64,000 nucleotides of DNA from Streptomyces lincolnensis (GTDB lineage: Bacteria > Actinomycetota > Actinomycetes > Streptomycetales > Streptomycetaceae). This document shows positions 31,930-41,315 of this stretch, piece by piece. The number at the start of each line of letters is the position of its first letter. The first letter of the stretch is position 1. The position numbers were made by a program, and so were the translations under genes. The DNA is taken from the NCBI RefSeq assembly GCF_001685355.1, contig NZ_CP016438.1, forward strand, positions 3,038,001 to 3,102,000, written 5' to 3'. The notes under the pieces are model-generated. The model searched no databases. It was given only the letters and a program-made list of their open reading frames with translations, and had not been told where the DNA came from.

Positions 31930-32756
31930 GCGCCGCAACCGCCACCACCGCCCCCGCGGCCTCGCTCGACGCGGACGCCCGTATCCCGCTGCGCGGCCAT
32001 CTGCGCCACACCGGCGCCCTGATCCGCCGCAACCTGCTGTGGATCCGGCAGGACCCCGAGTCGATGTTCGACGCGCTGCTGATGCCGATCGTGTTCACGC
32101 TGCTGTTCGTGTACGTCTTCGGCGGCTCGATCGGCCAGGCCCTCGGCGGCGGTCAGGACGCCTACGTCCAGTACGTGATCCCCGGCATGCTGGCGATGAT
32201 GAGCATGACGATGTCCCAGGGCGTCGGCACGGGCTTCAGCCAGGACTTCAACAGCGGTGTGATGGACCGCTTCCGGTCGCTGCCGATCGGCCGTGGCTCG
32301 GTGCTGTTCGCGAAGATCACGGTGGAGGTGGCGCGGATGCTGTTCGCGACCACCGTGCTGATGATCGTCTCCGTGCTGGTCGGCTTCGAGATCACCAGCT
32401 GGACCGGTCTGTTCGCGGCCGTGGGCCTGTCCGCGCTGTTCGCCTCGTCGATCATGTGGGTGTTCCTCACCCTGGGTGTGATCCTGAAGAACGCGCAGTC
32501 CGTGCAGGCGATGGGCTTCCTGGTGCTGTTCCCGCTCCAGTTCGGCTCGTCGATCTTCGCGCCGACCGACTCCATGCCGAGCTGGCTCCAGCACTTCACC
32601 GACTACAACCCGCTGTCCACGCTCGCCGACGCGGCCCGCGGACTGATGGTGGGCGGCCCGGTCGCGCACGACCTGTGGGTGACCATCGGCTGGTCGGTGG
32701 CGATCACGGCGGTGATGGCGCCGGTCGCGATCCACAAGTTCCGTACCAAGAACTGA
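31926..32756 (+). CDS. ABC-2 type exporter permease, DrrB-like
   Basis: Integral membrane partner of the preceding ATPase, 276 residues, with six hydrophobic segments and the ABC-2 membrane signature around MDRFRSLPIGRGSVLFAK (residues about 115-132), preceded by the EAA-like GFSQDFNSGV segment. The start overlaps the ATPase stop by four bases. The two proteins should form a heterotetrameric exporter. No regulator is directly linked, although the large SARP gene is convergent. Confidence 0.9.
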   Translation: MSAATATTAPAASLDADARIPLRGHLRHTGALIRRNLLWIRQDPESMFDALLMPIVFTLLFVYVFGGSIGQALGGGQDAYVQYVIPGMLAMMSMTMSQGVGTGFSQDFNSGVMDRFRSLPIGRGSVLFAKITVEVARMLFATTVLMIVSVLVGFEITSWTGLFAAVGLSALFASSIMWVFLTLGVILKNAQSVQAMGFLVLFPLQFGSSIFAPTDSMPSWLQHFTDYNPLSTLADAARGLMVGGPVAHDLWVTIGWSVAITAVMAPVAIHKFRTKN

Positions 32757-32780
32757 CGCGGGTGCACCCCGGTGCGCGCG

Positions 32781-35700
32781 TCACAGCAGGGCGGTGGCCT
32801 CCTCGGGGGAGAGGCCGCCGCCCTGCGCGTACGCCGACTCGTAGGCGTCGTCGCCGAGCGCGGCGCGCAGGGCCCGCACGGCCCTGTCGCGCGCGTCGCG
32901 CTCGATGAACGACGGCACATGGGCGGACGGCAGCAGCGCGTCCGCGGCTCCGAGACAGCGGGCGCCGTCATCGGCGCGGCGGCCGTCCTCGACGGCGGCG
33001 AGGGCGAGGCCGGCGGTGTACAGGTACATGGTGCGCATATAGGGGGCGATGGCCTGGGCCAGCGGGTCCGCGGCCTGCTCCAGCGCCCGGCGGGTCAGGT
33101 CCAGGGACTCCTCGTAACGGCCGTCGACGGCTTCCAGCCAGCCCTCCGAGCCGAGGATGAAGGCGTCGAAGAGGACGAAGTACGCGATGCTGAACTCCTC
33201 GCGCAGCAGGCGCAGTTGCTCACGTGCCTCGGGGACACGGCCGGTCATCCCGAGATGACCGGCGAGGAACAGCCGGGCGGCGGGCATCGCGTCGTTGCGC
33301 GCGCCGCTCTGGTCGGCGATCACCTCGCGCAGCAGGTTCTCGCCGCGCTCCCGCTGCCCGGTCTCGATCAGCGCGCTGCCCATCCGGGCGCGATGCACGG
33401 CCACCTGGGCGTGGGCGCCGAGCCGTTCGGCGTAGTCGATCGCGGCCTGGTAGGTGACGACCGCCGCCTCCCACTCGCCCTTGCGTTCATGGGCCTCACT
33501 GCGGGCGGCGAGGGCCTCCGCCGCTCCCCACAGGTCGCCGAGGCGCTCGAAGATCCGCAACGACTCGTCGGCGTCGCGGGGGGCGTCGTACGCCCAGTCG
33601 GGGCGTTGGGCGGAGATGTTGGCGCGCATCTGGAGGGCCGCGCCGAGCTCCCAGTCGTAGCCGGGCGTGTTGCGGCTGGTCTCCACGGTCGCGGTGACGA
33701 CGTCACGCAGCCGCTCCATGTTCCCGGTGAGCATGAGGGCGTAGAACCAGAGCATGCCGGGGGTACGGCAGGTCTGCGGCAGACCCGGCTCGTAGGTCTC
33801 CGTGATGGCGCGCAGTTTCGCCTGTGCCGACGAGGTCTGCCAGGTCTCCAACTCGGTGTCCATGCAGGCGAGATGGACGAGGTGGACACCCCGGCGGGCC
33901 TCCGCGAGGACCTCGCCGGTCCACGGGGGCGGGGTGTCCGTGCAGCGCTGCCACACCGGTTCGGCGCGGCGGACTGGCTCGGCGAACGGGTCGGGGCCGA
34001 GGGCCTGCACCTCGCGGGACCAGTGGCGGGCCTCCATGCGCAGGTCGCGCATCTGCCAGTACCAGGACAGCGACAGCACCAGGCACAGCCCCTCCTGCTC
34101 GTCCCGGTCGGCGACGGCGTGACGCAGGGCGGTGCGCAGGTTCTCGTACTCGCGCTCCAGCAGCCCGATGGCGTCGAACTGGGCGGAGCCGCGCAGCAAC
34201 GGCTCGGTGACACGGGCCAGTTCACGGAAGTACGTCAGGTGCGCGCGCTCGGCCCCGGCACGCTTCCCGGTCTCGTCGAGGCGTTCGCCCGCGTACTCGG
34301 CGACGGTCTCCAGGAGCCGGTAGCGCATGTCGCCGTCGCCCGAAGGGGCCGCCACCACGAGGGACTTGTCGACGAGCGAGCCGAGCGCCTCCAGCGCGGC
34401 GGGCCCGCAGACGGCCTCGGCGGCGGGCAGGTCGCAGCCGCCCGCGAAGACGGACAGCCGCCGCAGCACGTCCCGTTCACCGTCGTCCAGCAGTTCCCAG
34501 GACCAGTCCACGACGGCCCGCAGGGTCTGCTGGCGGGGCAGGACGGTGCGGCTGCCGGAGGTGAGCAGGCTCAAGCGGTTGTCGAGCCGCTCGGCGATCT
34601 GACGGGGCGTCAGCATGCGCAGACGGGCGGCCGCGAGCTCGATGGCGAGCGGCAGTCCGTCGAGGCGCCGGCAGATCTCGGCGCACGCCTCGGGGTCGTC
34701 CTCGACGCGGAATCCGGGCCGGGCCGCGGCACCCCGGTCGGCCAGCAGCCGCAGCGCGACCGGCTCGGGCAGCGGCTCCACGGGACGCAGCAACTCCCCC
34801 GGCACGCCGAGGGGTTCGCGGCTGGTGGCGAGCACCGTCAGGCCTGGGCAGCGCTCCAGCAGCTCCTCCACGAGCCGGGCGGCGGCGTCCACGACGTGCT
34901 CGCAGTTGTCCAGGATCAGCAGCATGCGCCGCCTGCCGCAGTGCTCGGCGAGGCGCTCGACGGGGTCGTCGTGGCGCTCGCCCGCGGCGCGCATCGCCTC
35001 GGCGCCGGCGCCGTACAGCACGGTCTCGCGGGCCCCGACCGCGGTGAGCACGGCTTCCGGTACGGCCTCGGGGTCGTCCACGGGCGCGAGTTCGGCCAGC
35101 CACACGCCGTCCCGTGCCGTGTCCCGCACGGTCTCCGCGGCCTCCTGCGACAGCCGGGTCTTCCCGGCCCCGCCGGGTCCGAGCAGCGTGACGAGCCGGG
35201 CCGCCGCGAGGTCGCCCCGGATGACCTCGATGTCGGACTCCCGGCCGACGAAGGAGGTGAGCCGGGCCCGGAGGTTGCCGCGGGGCGGTAAAGCGGGGGC
35301 GCCCCCGTCGAGGGCGCCGGCTCTCCCGGCGGGGTCCGCGACCGCGGTGGGCCGGGCGGGCCGGGTGCGCTCGGGGCCGGTCCCCGGCCGGAGCAACTCC
35401 CCGTGCAGGTCCCTCAGTTCCGGTCCGGGGTCCGCGCCGAGCCGGTCCGCGAGGAGGCGTCGTACGTCCTCGTAGGCGGCCAGTGCCTCCGCCGCGCGGC
35501 CGGCGTCGCGCAGGGCGCGCAGGCGCAGGGCCTGGAGGGGTTCGTCCAGCGGGTGGGTGTCGCACAGCGCGGTGAGTTCGGGCAGGGCCTGTTCGGCGTC
35601 ACCGAGGGCGAGGGCGGCGGTGTGGCGGGCGCGCAGGGCGTCCAGGTGCCGGGTGTCGCGGCGGGCCGCCTCCGCGGTCCGGTCCGGAAGGTCGGCGAGG

Positions 35701-36110
35701 GCCGGGGCGCGCCACAGGGCGAGGGCGTCGTCGAGGACGACGGCCGCCTTGGCGGGGTCGCCGTCGGCCAGCGCGCGCGTGCCCTCGTCGACCAGCCGCT
35801 CGAAGCGGTGCAGGTCGATGTCGTCGGGCGCTGCGGTGAGCCGGTAACCGCCCTCCGCCGACGCGATCGCGTCCGCGCCGAGCGTCCTTCTCAGACGGCC
35901 CACCAGCGCCTGGAGCGCACCGGGCGCGTCGGCGGGCGGGTCGTTGTCCCACACCTCGTCGACCAGCAGGTTCACGGGTACGGTACGGCCCGCCCGTAGC
36001 GCGAGCACGGTCAGCAGAGCACGCAGCCGCGCCCCACCGACCGGGAGGGGTGTCCCGTCGGGCCGAACTGCCTGGGTGGTGCCGAGAATGCGATAGCGCA
36101 CGGGATCCAT
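32781..36110 (-). CDS. Large SARP-type regulator (wHTH-BTAD-NB-ARC-TPR)
   Basis: An 1109-residue AfsR-like transcription activator. An OmpR-type winged helix at residues about 1-95 (RYRILGTTQAVRPDG opening, LGADAIASAEGGYRL closing) is followed by the bacterial transcriptional activation domain (residues about 100-245), a Pro/Arg-rich linker, and an NB-ARC ATPase with Walker A LLGPGGAGKTRL near residue 310 and Walker B RRMLLILDNCEH. The C-terminal half consists of helical TPR-like repeats. Such proteins switch on secondary-metabolite or stress genes in response to nucleotides or phosphorylation. No biosynthetic cluster adjoins it, so its targets are unknown. No Ser/Thr-kinase neighbour is present. 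Confidence 0.9.
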   Translation of the reverse strand: MDPVRYRILGTTQAVRPDGTPLPVGGARLRALLTVLALRAGRTVPVNLLVDEVWDNDPPADAPGALQALVGRLRRTLGADAIASAEGGYRLTAAPDDIDLHRFERLVDEGTRALADGDPAKAAVVLDDALALWRAPALADLPDRTAEAARRDTRHLDALRARHTAALALGDAEQALPELTALCDTHPLDEPLQALRLRALRDAGRAAEALAAYEDVRRLLADRLGADPGPELRDLHGELLRPGTGPERTRPARPTAVADPAGRAGALDGGAPALPPRGNLRARLTSFVGRESDIEVIRGDLAAARLVTLLGPGGAGKTRLSQEAAETVRDTARDGVWLAELAPVDDPEAVPEAVLTAVGARETVLYGAGAEAMRAAGERHDDPVERLAEHCGRRRMLLILDNCEHVVDAAARLVEELLERCPGLTVLATSREPLGVPGELLRPVEPLPEPVALRLLADRGAAARPGFRVEDDPEACAEICRRLDGLPLAIELAAARLRMLTPRQIAERLDNRLSLLTSGSRTVLPRQQTLRAVVDWSWELLDDGERDVLRRLSVFAGGCDLPAAEAVCGPAALEALGSLVDKSLVVAAPSGDGDMRYRLLETVAEYAGERLDETGKRAGAERAHLTYFRELARVTEPLLRGSAQFDAIGLLEREYENLRTALRHAVADRDEQEGLCLVLSLSWYWQMRDLRMEARHWSREVQALGPDPFAEPVRRAEPVWQRCTDTPPPWTGEVLAEARRGVHLVHLACMDTELETWQTSSAQAKLRAITETYEPGLPQTCRTPGMLWFYALMLTGNMERLRDVVTATVETSRNTPGYDWELGAALQMRANISAQRPDWAYDAPRDADESLRIFERLGDLWGAAEALAARSEAHERKGEWEAAVVTYQAAIDYAERLGAHAQVAVHRARMGSALIETGQRERGENLLREVIADQSGARNDAMPAARLFLAGHLGMTGRVPEAREQLRLLREEFSIAYFVLFDAFILGSEGWLEAVDGRYEESLDLTRRALEQAADPLAQAIAPYMRTMYLYTAGLALAAVEDGRRADDGARCLGAADALLPSAHVPSFIERDARDRAVRALRAALGDDAYESAYAQGGGLSPEEATALL

Positions 36111-36267
36111 TGTCTCCGGAGGTGTCCGGGCCGGTCACGGAGTTCCGCCGGTGCGGCGGGAACGAGGCCGGTCCAGGGGGTGGTGGCGGGGTGCCGTCAC
36201 GGCGGAAGGGAACGGGGGACGAGGGGGCGGAGGACTGGCAGACGGTCGGCGAGGGCCGCACCTCCGC

Positions 36268-36393
36268 CGGCCGGGAGGCCCGGAAACCGGAGGTCGGGAG
36301 CCCGAAGCCGGGAGGCCGGGAGACCCGGAAGCCGGGGGACCGGGAGCCGGAAGCCCGGAGGCCGGAAGCCCGGAGGCCGGGAGCCGGGGGCCC
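36268..36393. repeat. Low-complexity CCGGAAGCCCGGAG repeat tract
   Basis: Within the 315-bp gap upstream of the SARP gene, degenerate 7-15-bp G/C/A units (CCGGGAGG, CCGGAAGCC) follow one another. Two 15-bp units, 36346-36360 and 36361-36375, are identical. No coding bias is convincing on either strand. The SARP promoter must lie in or beside this tract. Confidence 0.7.
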
Positions 36394-36425
36394 AGGAGCG
36401 CATGTCGCCGCCGCCCCCGGCCCCC

Positions 36426-37115
36426 TCATGGCACCCGCGGCTTCCGGACCGTGCTCAGCGTCTCCAGGAGCGCTGCCAGGGCGTCCCCGGGAAGGCCTTC
36501 GCTCTCGGTGCCGGGAGGCGCGTCGTCGGGGAGGCCACTGGCCGCGCGGACGGCGTGGGAGAGGGCGGAGTCCGTGCCCGGGACCTCCAGGGTGACGATC
36601 ACGCCGGCGGCGGAGCGGCGGGCGGCGCCGCCGAACCACCGGGGGCACGCGTCGACGGCCTTGAGCCACCGCTCCCCCGGCACCGGGACCAGCAGGTCCG
36701 CGCCGGGCGCGGGTTCCGCGAAGCCCTGGGTCAGCACCTGGACGGCACGCACCCGGCCCCGGACCTCGGGCAGTTCGACGCTGCCGTGGGTCTCGACGGC
36801 GAGGAGACCGACCGAGCGGATCCGGTCCCCCGGCCGCCCGCCACCGAGGTCGTCCGGGGCGATCATGTGGACCGGGTGGGCGTGCAGGGCCACCACGAGG
36901 CCCGTCTCCTCGCGCACCACCCGCACGGCACCGTCCTTCCCGCGCACGTCCTCCACCGCTCCGACGATCTCGGTCAGCTGGTCGTGCCAGCCGCCGCCGA
37001 GCACGTCGTCGGCGTCGCACAGCAGCAGCGGCCAGCCCACCTCGTCGCCCACCGAGAACGGCGTACCGCAGCACTCCATCTGCCAGTCCGCGTAGAACAC
37101 ATGCCAAAGCCCCAT
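36426..37115 (-). CDS. DUF6578-like conserved protein
   Basis: A 229-residue cytoplasmic protein resembling a Streptomyces family of unknown function. Recognisable features are the MGLWHVFYADWQMECCG opening with a CC pair, FSVGDEVGWPLLL, VALHAHPVHMIAPDD and the ARRSAAGVIVTLEVPG block. The start at 37115 was chosen because it opens the conserved part and follows GGAAGGTGGGG; ten upstream in-frame codons are unlikely. It is transcribed toward the repeat tract and divergently from the M50 protease. I cannot assign a function. Confidence 0.7.
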   Translation of the reverse strand: MGLWHVFYADWQMECCGTPFSVGDEVGWPLLLCDADDVLGGGWHDQLTEIVGAVEDVRGKDGAVRVVREETGLVVALHAHPVHMIAPDDLGGGRPGDRIRSVGLLAVETHGSVELPEVRGRVRAVQVLTQGFAEPAPGADLLVPVPGERWLKAVDACPRWFGGAARRSAAGVIVTLEVPGTDSALSHAVRAASGLPDDAPPGTESEGLPGDALAALLETLSTVRKPRVP

Positions 37116-37243
37116 GCCCCCACCTTCCACGGAACCCACGGCCACCCGCGAGACGTTTTCCCCGTACGCCCGGTACGGTCGGGCAGTCCCACCCCCGTCC
37201 CGTCCGCCCGTCCCACCGTGTGCACGACTGTCCAGGGAGCCCC

Positions 37244-38044
37244 ATGACCACCGCGACCACCCGCCACAGCGACCGGAGGATCAGCCCGGTCTTCGTCGGG
37301 ATCCTCGCCGTCACCGCGGTGACCGGCTGGGCCACCTGGACCGGGTTCGCCGAGCAGCCCGGCGTCGCCGTGTTCCTGTTCGTGACGGCGGCGTGGATCG
37401 TCTCGCTCTGCCTGCACGAGTACGCGCACGCGCGCACCGCCCTGCACAGCGGTGACATCTCGATCGGTTCGAAGGGCTACCTCACCCTCAACCCGCTGAA
37501 GTACACCCACGCCCTGCTGAGCATCGTGCTGCCGGTCATCTTCGTGATCATGGGCGGTATCGGTCTGCCCGGCGGCGCCGTCTTCATCGAGCGGAACCGC
37601 ATCCGGGGCCGCTGGCGGCACAGCCTGATCTCGGCGGCGGGCCCGCTGACGAACGTCCTGTTCGCGCTCGTCTGCACGGCCCCGTTCTGGCTGGACGCGC
37701 TGGACGGCGTACCGCGGGACTTCCGGTTCGCGCTGGCCTTCCTCGCGCTGCTCCAGGTCACGGCCGCGATCCTGAACTTCCTGCCGGTGCCCGGGCTGGA
37801 CGGCTACGGCGTCATCGAGCCCTGGCTGTCGTACAACATCAGGCGCCAGGTGGAGCCGTTCGCGCCGTTCGGCCTGCTCTTCGTGTTCGCACTGCTGTGG
37901 CTGCCGGCGGTCAACACCGCGTTCTTCGACGTGATCGACTCGGTCCTGGGCGGACTGGGGATCACGGACGTCGAGACGTACTGCGGTCAGGATCTGTACC
38001 GCTTCTGGCAGGAGTCGAACCAGTACTGCCAGATCAGCCCGTGA
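37244..38044 (+). CDS. M50-type (site-2) membrane metalloprotease
   Basis: A 266-residue integral membrane protein with the two signatures of site-2 proteases: HEYAH (His58-Glu59-x-x-His62) inside a membrane helix, and NFLPVPGLDGYGV near residue 185 supplying the third zinc ligand Asp. There is no PDZ domain, so it belongs to the short group III/FtsH-like or SpoIVFB-like branch. Such enzymes cleave membrane proteins such as anti-sigma factors; the substrate is not encoded next door. The ATG has AGGGAG upstream. Its end overlaps a small convergent gene by 11 bp. Confidence 0.88.
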   Translation: MTTATTRHSDRRISPVFVGILAVTAVTGWATWTGFAEQPGVAVFLFVTAAWIVSLCLHEYAHARTALHSGDISIGSKGYLTLNPLKYTHALLSIVLPVIFVIMGGIGLPGGAVFIERNRIRGRWRHSLISAAGPLTNVLFALVCTAPFWLDALDGVPRDFRFALAFLALLQVTAAILNFLPVPGLDGYGVIEPWLSYNIRRQVEPFAPFGLLFVFALLWLPAVNTAFFDVIDSVLGGLGITDVETYCGQDLYRFWQESNQYCQISP

Positions 38045-38213
38045 CGGACTTCCGGAGCTTCTCGCGCTTCAGGTAGTACCAGCACATGTTGGACGACAGC
38101 CCGGCGAGCAGGACCCACACGATCCCCAGGAAGCTGCCCTTGGCGAAGGAGACGACCGCCGCGGCCACGGCGAGGACGCAGACGAGAAGGGCGTAGAGGG
38201 CGAGGCGGGGCAT
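38034..38213 (-). CDS. Small two-helix membrane protein
   Basis: A 59-residue protein: MPRLALYALLVCVLAV starts the first membrane helix, a short FAKGS turn follows, then GIVWVLLAGLSSNMCWYYL and a basic KREKLRKS tail. The start is preceded by a GGAG-like site (CAGGAGCTCC). It is a conserved-looking hypothetical of unknown role, 56 bp downstream of the F420 reductase gene on the same strand and possibly cotranscribed. Confidence 0.7.
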   Translation of the reverse strand: MPRLALYALLVCVLAVAAAVVSFAKGSFLGIVWVLLAGLSSNMCWYYLKREKLRKSVTG

Positions 38214-38269
38214 GGCGTGGAGCTCCTGTCGGGGGACACCGCTGATGCCGTCCAGTGTCCCCCATGGAC

Positions 38270-38995
38270 TCAGACGTCCGTGACACGGAGCCCGGCGTGC
38301 GCCTTGTACCGGCGGTTGACCGAGATCAGATTGGCGACCAGCGCCTCCACCTGGTGGGCGTTGCGCAGCCGCCCGGCGAAGACACCGCGCATGCCGGGGA
38401 TGCGGCCGGCCAGTGCCTGCACGATCTCGACGTCCGCCCGTACCTCGCCGAGGACCATCACATCGGTGTCGATCTCGTCGACCTCCGGGTCCTGGAGCAG
38501 CACGGCGGACAGGTGGTGGAAGGCGGCGGTGACCCGGGAGTCGGGCAGCAGGGCGGCGGCCTGCTCGGCGGCGCTGCCCTCCTCGGGCTTGAGCGCGTAG
38601 GCGCCCTTCTTGTCGAAGCCGAGCGGGTTGACGCAGTCGACGACGAGCTTGCCGGCCAGTTCCGCGCGCAGGGACTCCAGCGTCTTGCCGTGGCCGTCCC
38701 AGGGCACGGCGACGATCACGATGTCGCTGCGACGGGCGGTCTCGGCGTTGTCGGCGCCCTCGACGCCGTGGCCGAGCTCGTCGGCGGCGGCCTGCGCGCG
38801 GTCGGCGGCCCGCGAGCCGATGATCACCTTCTGGCCGGCCTTGGCCAGCCGGTAGGCGAGGCCCTTGCCCTGCGGGCCGGTGCCCCCGAGCACGCCGACC
38901 ACGAGCCCGGAGACGTCGGGGAGGTCCCAGGGGTCCTTGGCGGGGGCCTTCGCGGGGGTCTCGGTGGGCTGCTGTGCACTGTCGGTAGAGGTCAT
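38270..38995 (-). CDS. npdG: NADPH-dependent F420 reductase
   Basis: Cytoplasmic enzyme of 241 residues interconverting NADPH and reduced coenzyme F420. The N-terminal Rossmann motif is GVLGGTGPQGKGLAYRLA (about residues 34-51), with GSRAADRA selecting NADPH and the VNPLGFDKKGAY and FHHLSA blocks characteristic of the family. An Ala/Pro-rich extension of about 30 residues precedes the domain. F420 supply matters for many redox steps in Streptomyces secondary metabolism. The ATG at 38995 was preferred because upstream codons run into non-coding sequence. Confidence 0.92.
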   Translation of the reverse strand: MTSTDSAQQPTETPAKAPAKDPWDLPDVSGLVVGVLGGTGPQGKGLAYRLAKAGQKVIIGSRAADRAQAAADELGHGVEGADNAETARRSDIVIVAVPWDGHGKTLESLRAELAGKLVVDCVNPLGFDKKGAYALKPEEGSAAEQAAALLPDSRVTAAFHHLSAVLLQDPEVDEIDTDVMVLGEVRADVEIVQALAGRIPGMRGVFAGRLRNAHQVEALVANLISVNRRYKAHAGLRVTDV

Positions 38996-39130
38996 GGCCC
39001 GACTGTACGTCCGCCGCTCCCCGCCCCTTCGTCCAGGTGAGGCCGCGCCACGGCACCGGTGTGCCCGGGTCGGGCGAATTCGGGGCGAACAGCGGGCCCG
39101 GGGGAGCCGGTTGCGGCAGGATGCGGGCCC

Positions 39131-39733
39131 ATGGACGCCGTACGGGTAGCGCTGCTGCGTGAAGTGCTCGCCGGGACCGAGTGGTTGGGGGAGACCCGCC
39201 GGTTCGCGGGCGCGCTCAGGGGGTCGGTGGTGTCGCACGGCGGCGGGCTGCTGCTCGTCGGCACACCGGAGTACGAGCCGTGGCATCTGGCGGCCCACCT
39301 GGTCGACGAGGCCGCCTGGTCGGGCACCCCGGAGCTGGCGCCGACCCTCGTACGCCATGACGCGCGCCCCTCGGACCCGGCCCACCTGGCGGTCGGCCCC
39401 GGCCGCCTGACCGCGGCCCGGCGGGGTGAAACCCTGCTGGTGGTGTCGCCCGAGGGGCCGGACGCCCCCCTGCTGGAGCGGGTGCACGACGCCCGCCGGG
39501 CCGGGGCGACGGTCCTGGCCCTCGGCGGCGACACCGGCGAGCTCACGGCGATGGCCCACGAGTCCCTGGCCGTACCGGACGGGGCGGAACTCGACCTGGA
39601 CACCGTGCAACACCTGGTGAGCGCGGCGGCCGGCGAAAACCCGGTCCCCACCCCCCGAGGCCGCCGCCGCCTCCGAGACCGCCTCTCCCAACTGGCAGAG
39701 GCCCTGACGGCCCCTCCCCCGGCCCGCTGGTAG
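39131..39733 (+). CDS. Conserved hypothetical protein, SIS-like fold suspected
   Basis: A 200-residue cytoplasmic protein. The central part (LLVVSPEGPDAPLLERV and ARRAGATVLALGGDTGELTAMA, then HESLAVP) resembles the sugar-isomerase (SIS) Rossmann-like core, but no phosphosugar residues are certain. An Arg-rich C-terminal helix ends the protein. It is divergent from the F420 reductase gene. The ATG at 39131 opens MDAVRVALLRE; an upstream in-frame start was rejected because it lies in the reductase promoter. Confidence 0.65.
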   Translation: MDAVRVALLREVLAGTEWLGETRRFAGALRGSVVSHGGGLLLVGTPEYEPWHLAAHLVDEAAWSGTPELAPTLVRHDARPSDPAHLAVGPGRLTAARRGETLLVVSPEGPDAPLLERVHDARRAGATVLALGGDTGELTAMAHESLAVPDGAELDLDTVQHLVSAAAGENPVPTPRGRRRLRDRLSQLAEALTAPPPARW

Positions 39734-39782
39734 CCCACGGGCCGGACAGCCGCCGCCCGGCAACGGCAACCGCACCCACCCA

Positions 39783-39895
39783 AGGGGCGCGGGGCTGTAT
39801 CGATGTGCGGCTCCGCCGCGTGGGCGCGACCAGCCACAACGAACCCGCGGCCGCCATACGACCGAACAAGGCACCCCAGACGGCGAAACCCGCAC
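39783..39895 (-). repeat. Family A dispersed repeat (variant copy, reverse strand)
   Basis: This is the reverse complement of the 88-bp family A module, lengthened by about 25 bp because the GAACTGCGC stretch is replaced by a CTGTATCGATGTGCGG-type segment. It lies in the promoter of the following MFS gene. The hairpin module is absent here. Confidence 0.8.
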
Positions 39896-39999
39896 CCCCA
39901 CCCCCAGCACGCCCCACCCACCCGAACCCCGAACCCCGAAACACCCCGCCCCGAAAACCAGTTGCCCGTGGGAAGCCCTCCCCCGGACCATGGCACGTC

Positions 40000-41307
40000 G
40001 TGACCGATGCGACCCCCGAACCGCCGTCCGGCCTACGGGCCCTCCTCCCCGATCTCGCCCCGTGGCGGGCGTCGCGGGACTTCCGGCGGCTGTGGTTCGC
40101 GGGGCTGGTCTCGAACTTCGGCAGTTTCCTCACCTTCGTCGCGCTGCCGGTGCAGCTGAAGGAGCTGACCGGGTCGGCCGCGGCGGTGGGCGCGATCGGG
40201 GCCGTGGAGCTGATCCCGCTGGTGGTGTTCGGGCTGTACGGCGGGGCGCTGGCGGACGCCTGGGACAAGCGGAAGCTGATCGTGTGGACCGAGGTGGGGC
40301 AGGGTCTGCTCTCCGCGTTCCTGCTGCTGAACGCGCTGCTCCCGACGCCCGCCGTCTGGCCGCTGTACGTCGTCGCGGCCCTGTCCTCCGCCCTGGTCTC
40401 CGTGCAGCGCCCCGCGCTCGACTCCCTCTGGCCGAGGATCGTGGCCCACGACCAGCTGCCGGCGGCCGCCGCCCTGAACTCCTTCCGCTGGACGCTCGGC
40501 GGGGTCGCGGGCCCGGCGCTGGCCGGTGTGGTGGTCGCCTACGCGGGGCTCGGCTGGGCGTACGGCGCCGACCTGCTGACCTTCGTCGTCTCCGTGGTCC
40601 TCGTCCTGCGCATCGCGGCCTCCCCCGCCTCCCACGAGGCGGTGAAGCCGTCCCTGAAGGCCATCGCCGAGGGCGCGCGGTACGCGTGGAGCCGCAAGGA
40701 ACTCCTCGGCACCTACGCCGTCGACCTCGCCGCGATGTTCCTGGCGATGCCGCTCGCCGTACTGCCGTTCCTCGCGGACGAGTTGGACGCCGAGTGGTCA
40801 CTGGGCCTGATGTACGCGTCGGTCCCGCTGGGCGCGCTGCTGGTGAGTGTGACGAGCGGCTGGACCTCGCGGATCCACCGGCACGGGCGGCTGGTGGTGC
40901 TGTCGGCCGCGCTGTGGGGGCTGGCGATCGCGGCCGCCGGGCTCGCGGGCGATGTGTGGCTGGTGCTGCTGTTCCTGACCGTGGCCGGCGGCGCCGACAT
41001 GGTCAGCGGGGTCTTCCGCGCGGCCATGTGGAACCAGACGATCCCGGACGAGCTGCGCGGCCGGCTCGCCGGGATCGAGCTGCTGTCGTACTCGGTCGGG
41101 CCGACCGTCGGCCAGGTCCGCTCGGGCGGTTTCGCCACGTGGTGGGGCGTGCGTACGTCGGTCTGGTCGGGCGGTCTGCTGTGCGTGGGCGCGGTGGGGC
41201 TGCTGGCCCTGTGCCTGCCGAAGCTGATGACGTACGACGTGCGGACCAACGAGCACGCGGTACGGCTGCGCGAACAGCGCGAGGCGGAGGCACCCACGGG
41301 CACCTGA
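40000..41307 (+). CDS. MFS exporter (MFS_3/EntS-like)
   Basis: A 435-residue transporter with 11-12 membrane helices of the enterobactin-exporter-like MFS_3 group: the LWFAGLVSNFGSFLTFVALP first helix region, the ADAWDKRKLI motif-A loop, and NSFRWTLGGVAGPALAGVVV. Members export siderophores, macrolides or other metabolites. The GTG at 40000 was chosen because MTDATPEPP opens the typical tail; an ORF reaching back to 39805 crosses the repeat and is not credible. It is isolated, with an iron-uptake block starting 1.3 kb further on, so siderophore export is conceivable but unproven. Confidence 0.85.
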   Translation: MTDATPEPPSGLRALLPDLAPWRASRDFRRLWFAGLVSNFGSFLTFVALPVQLKELTGSAAAVGAIGAVELIPLVVFGLYGGALADAWDKRKLIVWTEVGQGLLSAFLLLNALLPTPAVWPLYVVAALSSALVSVQRPALDSLWPRIVAHDQLPAAAALNSFRWTLGGVAGPALAGVVVAYAGLGWAYGADLLTFVVSVVLVLRIAASPASHEAVKPSLKAIAEGARYAWSRKELLGTYAVDLAAMFLAMPLAVLPFLADELDAEWSLGLMYASVPLGALLVSVTSGWTSRIHRHGRLVVLSAALWGLAIAAAGLAGDVWLVLLFLTVAGGADMVSGVFRAAMWNQTIPDELRGRLAGIELLSYSVGPTVGQVRSGGFATWWGVRTSVWSGGLLCVGAVGLLALCLPKLMTYDVRTNEHAVRLREQREAEAPTGT

Positions 41308-41315
41308 CCCACCCG

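Noticed and set aside
32772..35291. 839-residue plus-strand ORF opposite the SARP gene
   Set aside because: Antisense shadow; the minus strand carries recognisable wHTH, BTAD, Walker and TPR regions.
36180..37247. Repeat-rich protein encoded by the CCGGAAGCC tract
   Set aside because: Frames through the tract continue as the antisense of the DUF6578-like gene, have no ribosome site, and show only the composition forced by the repeat.
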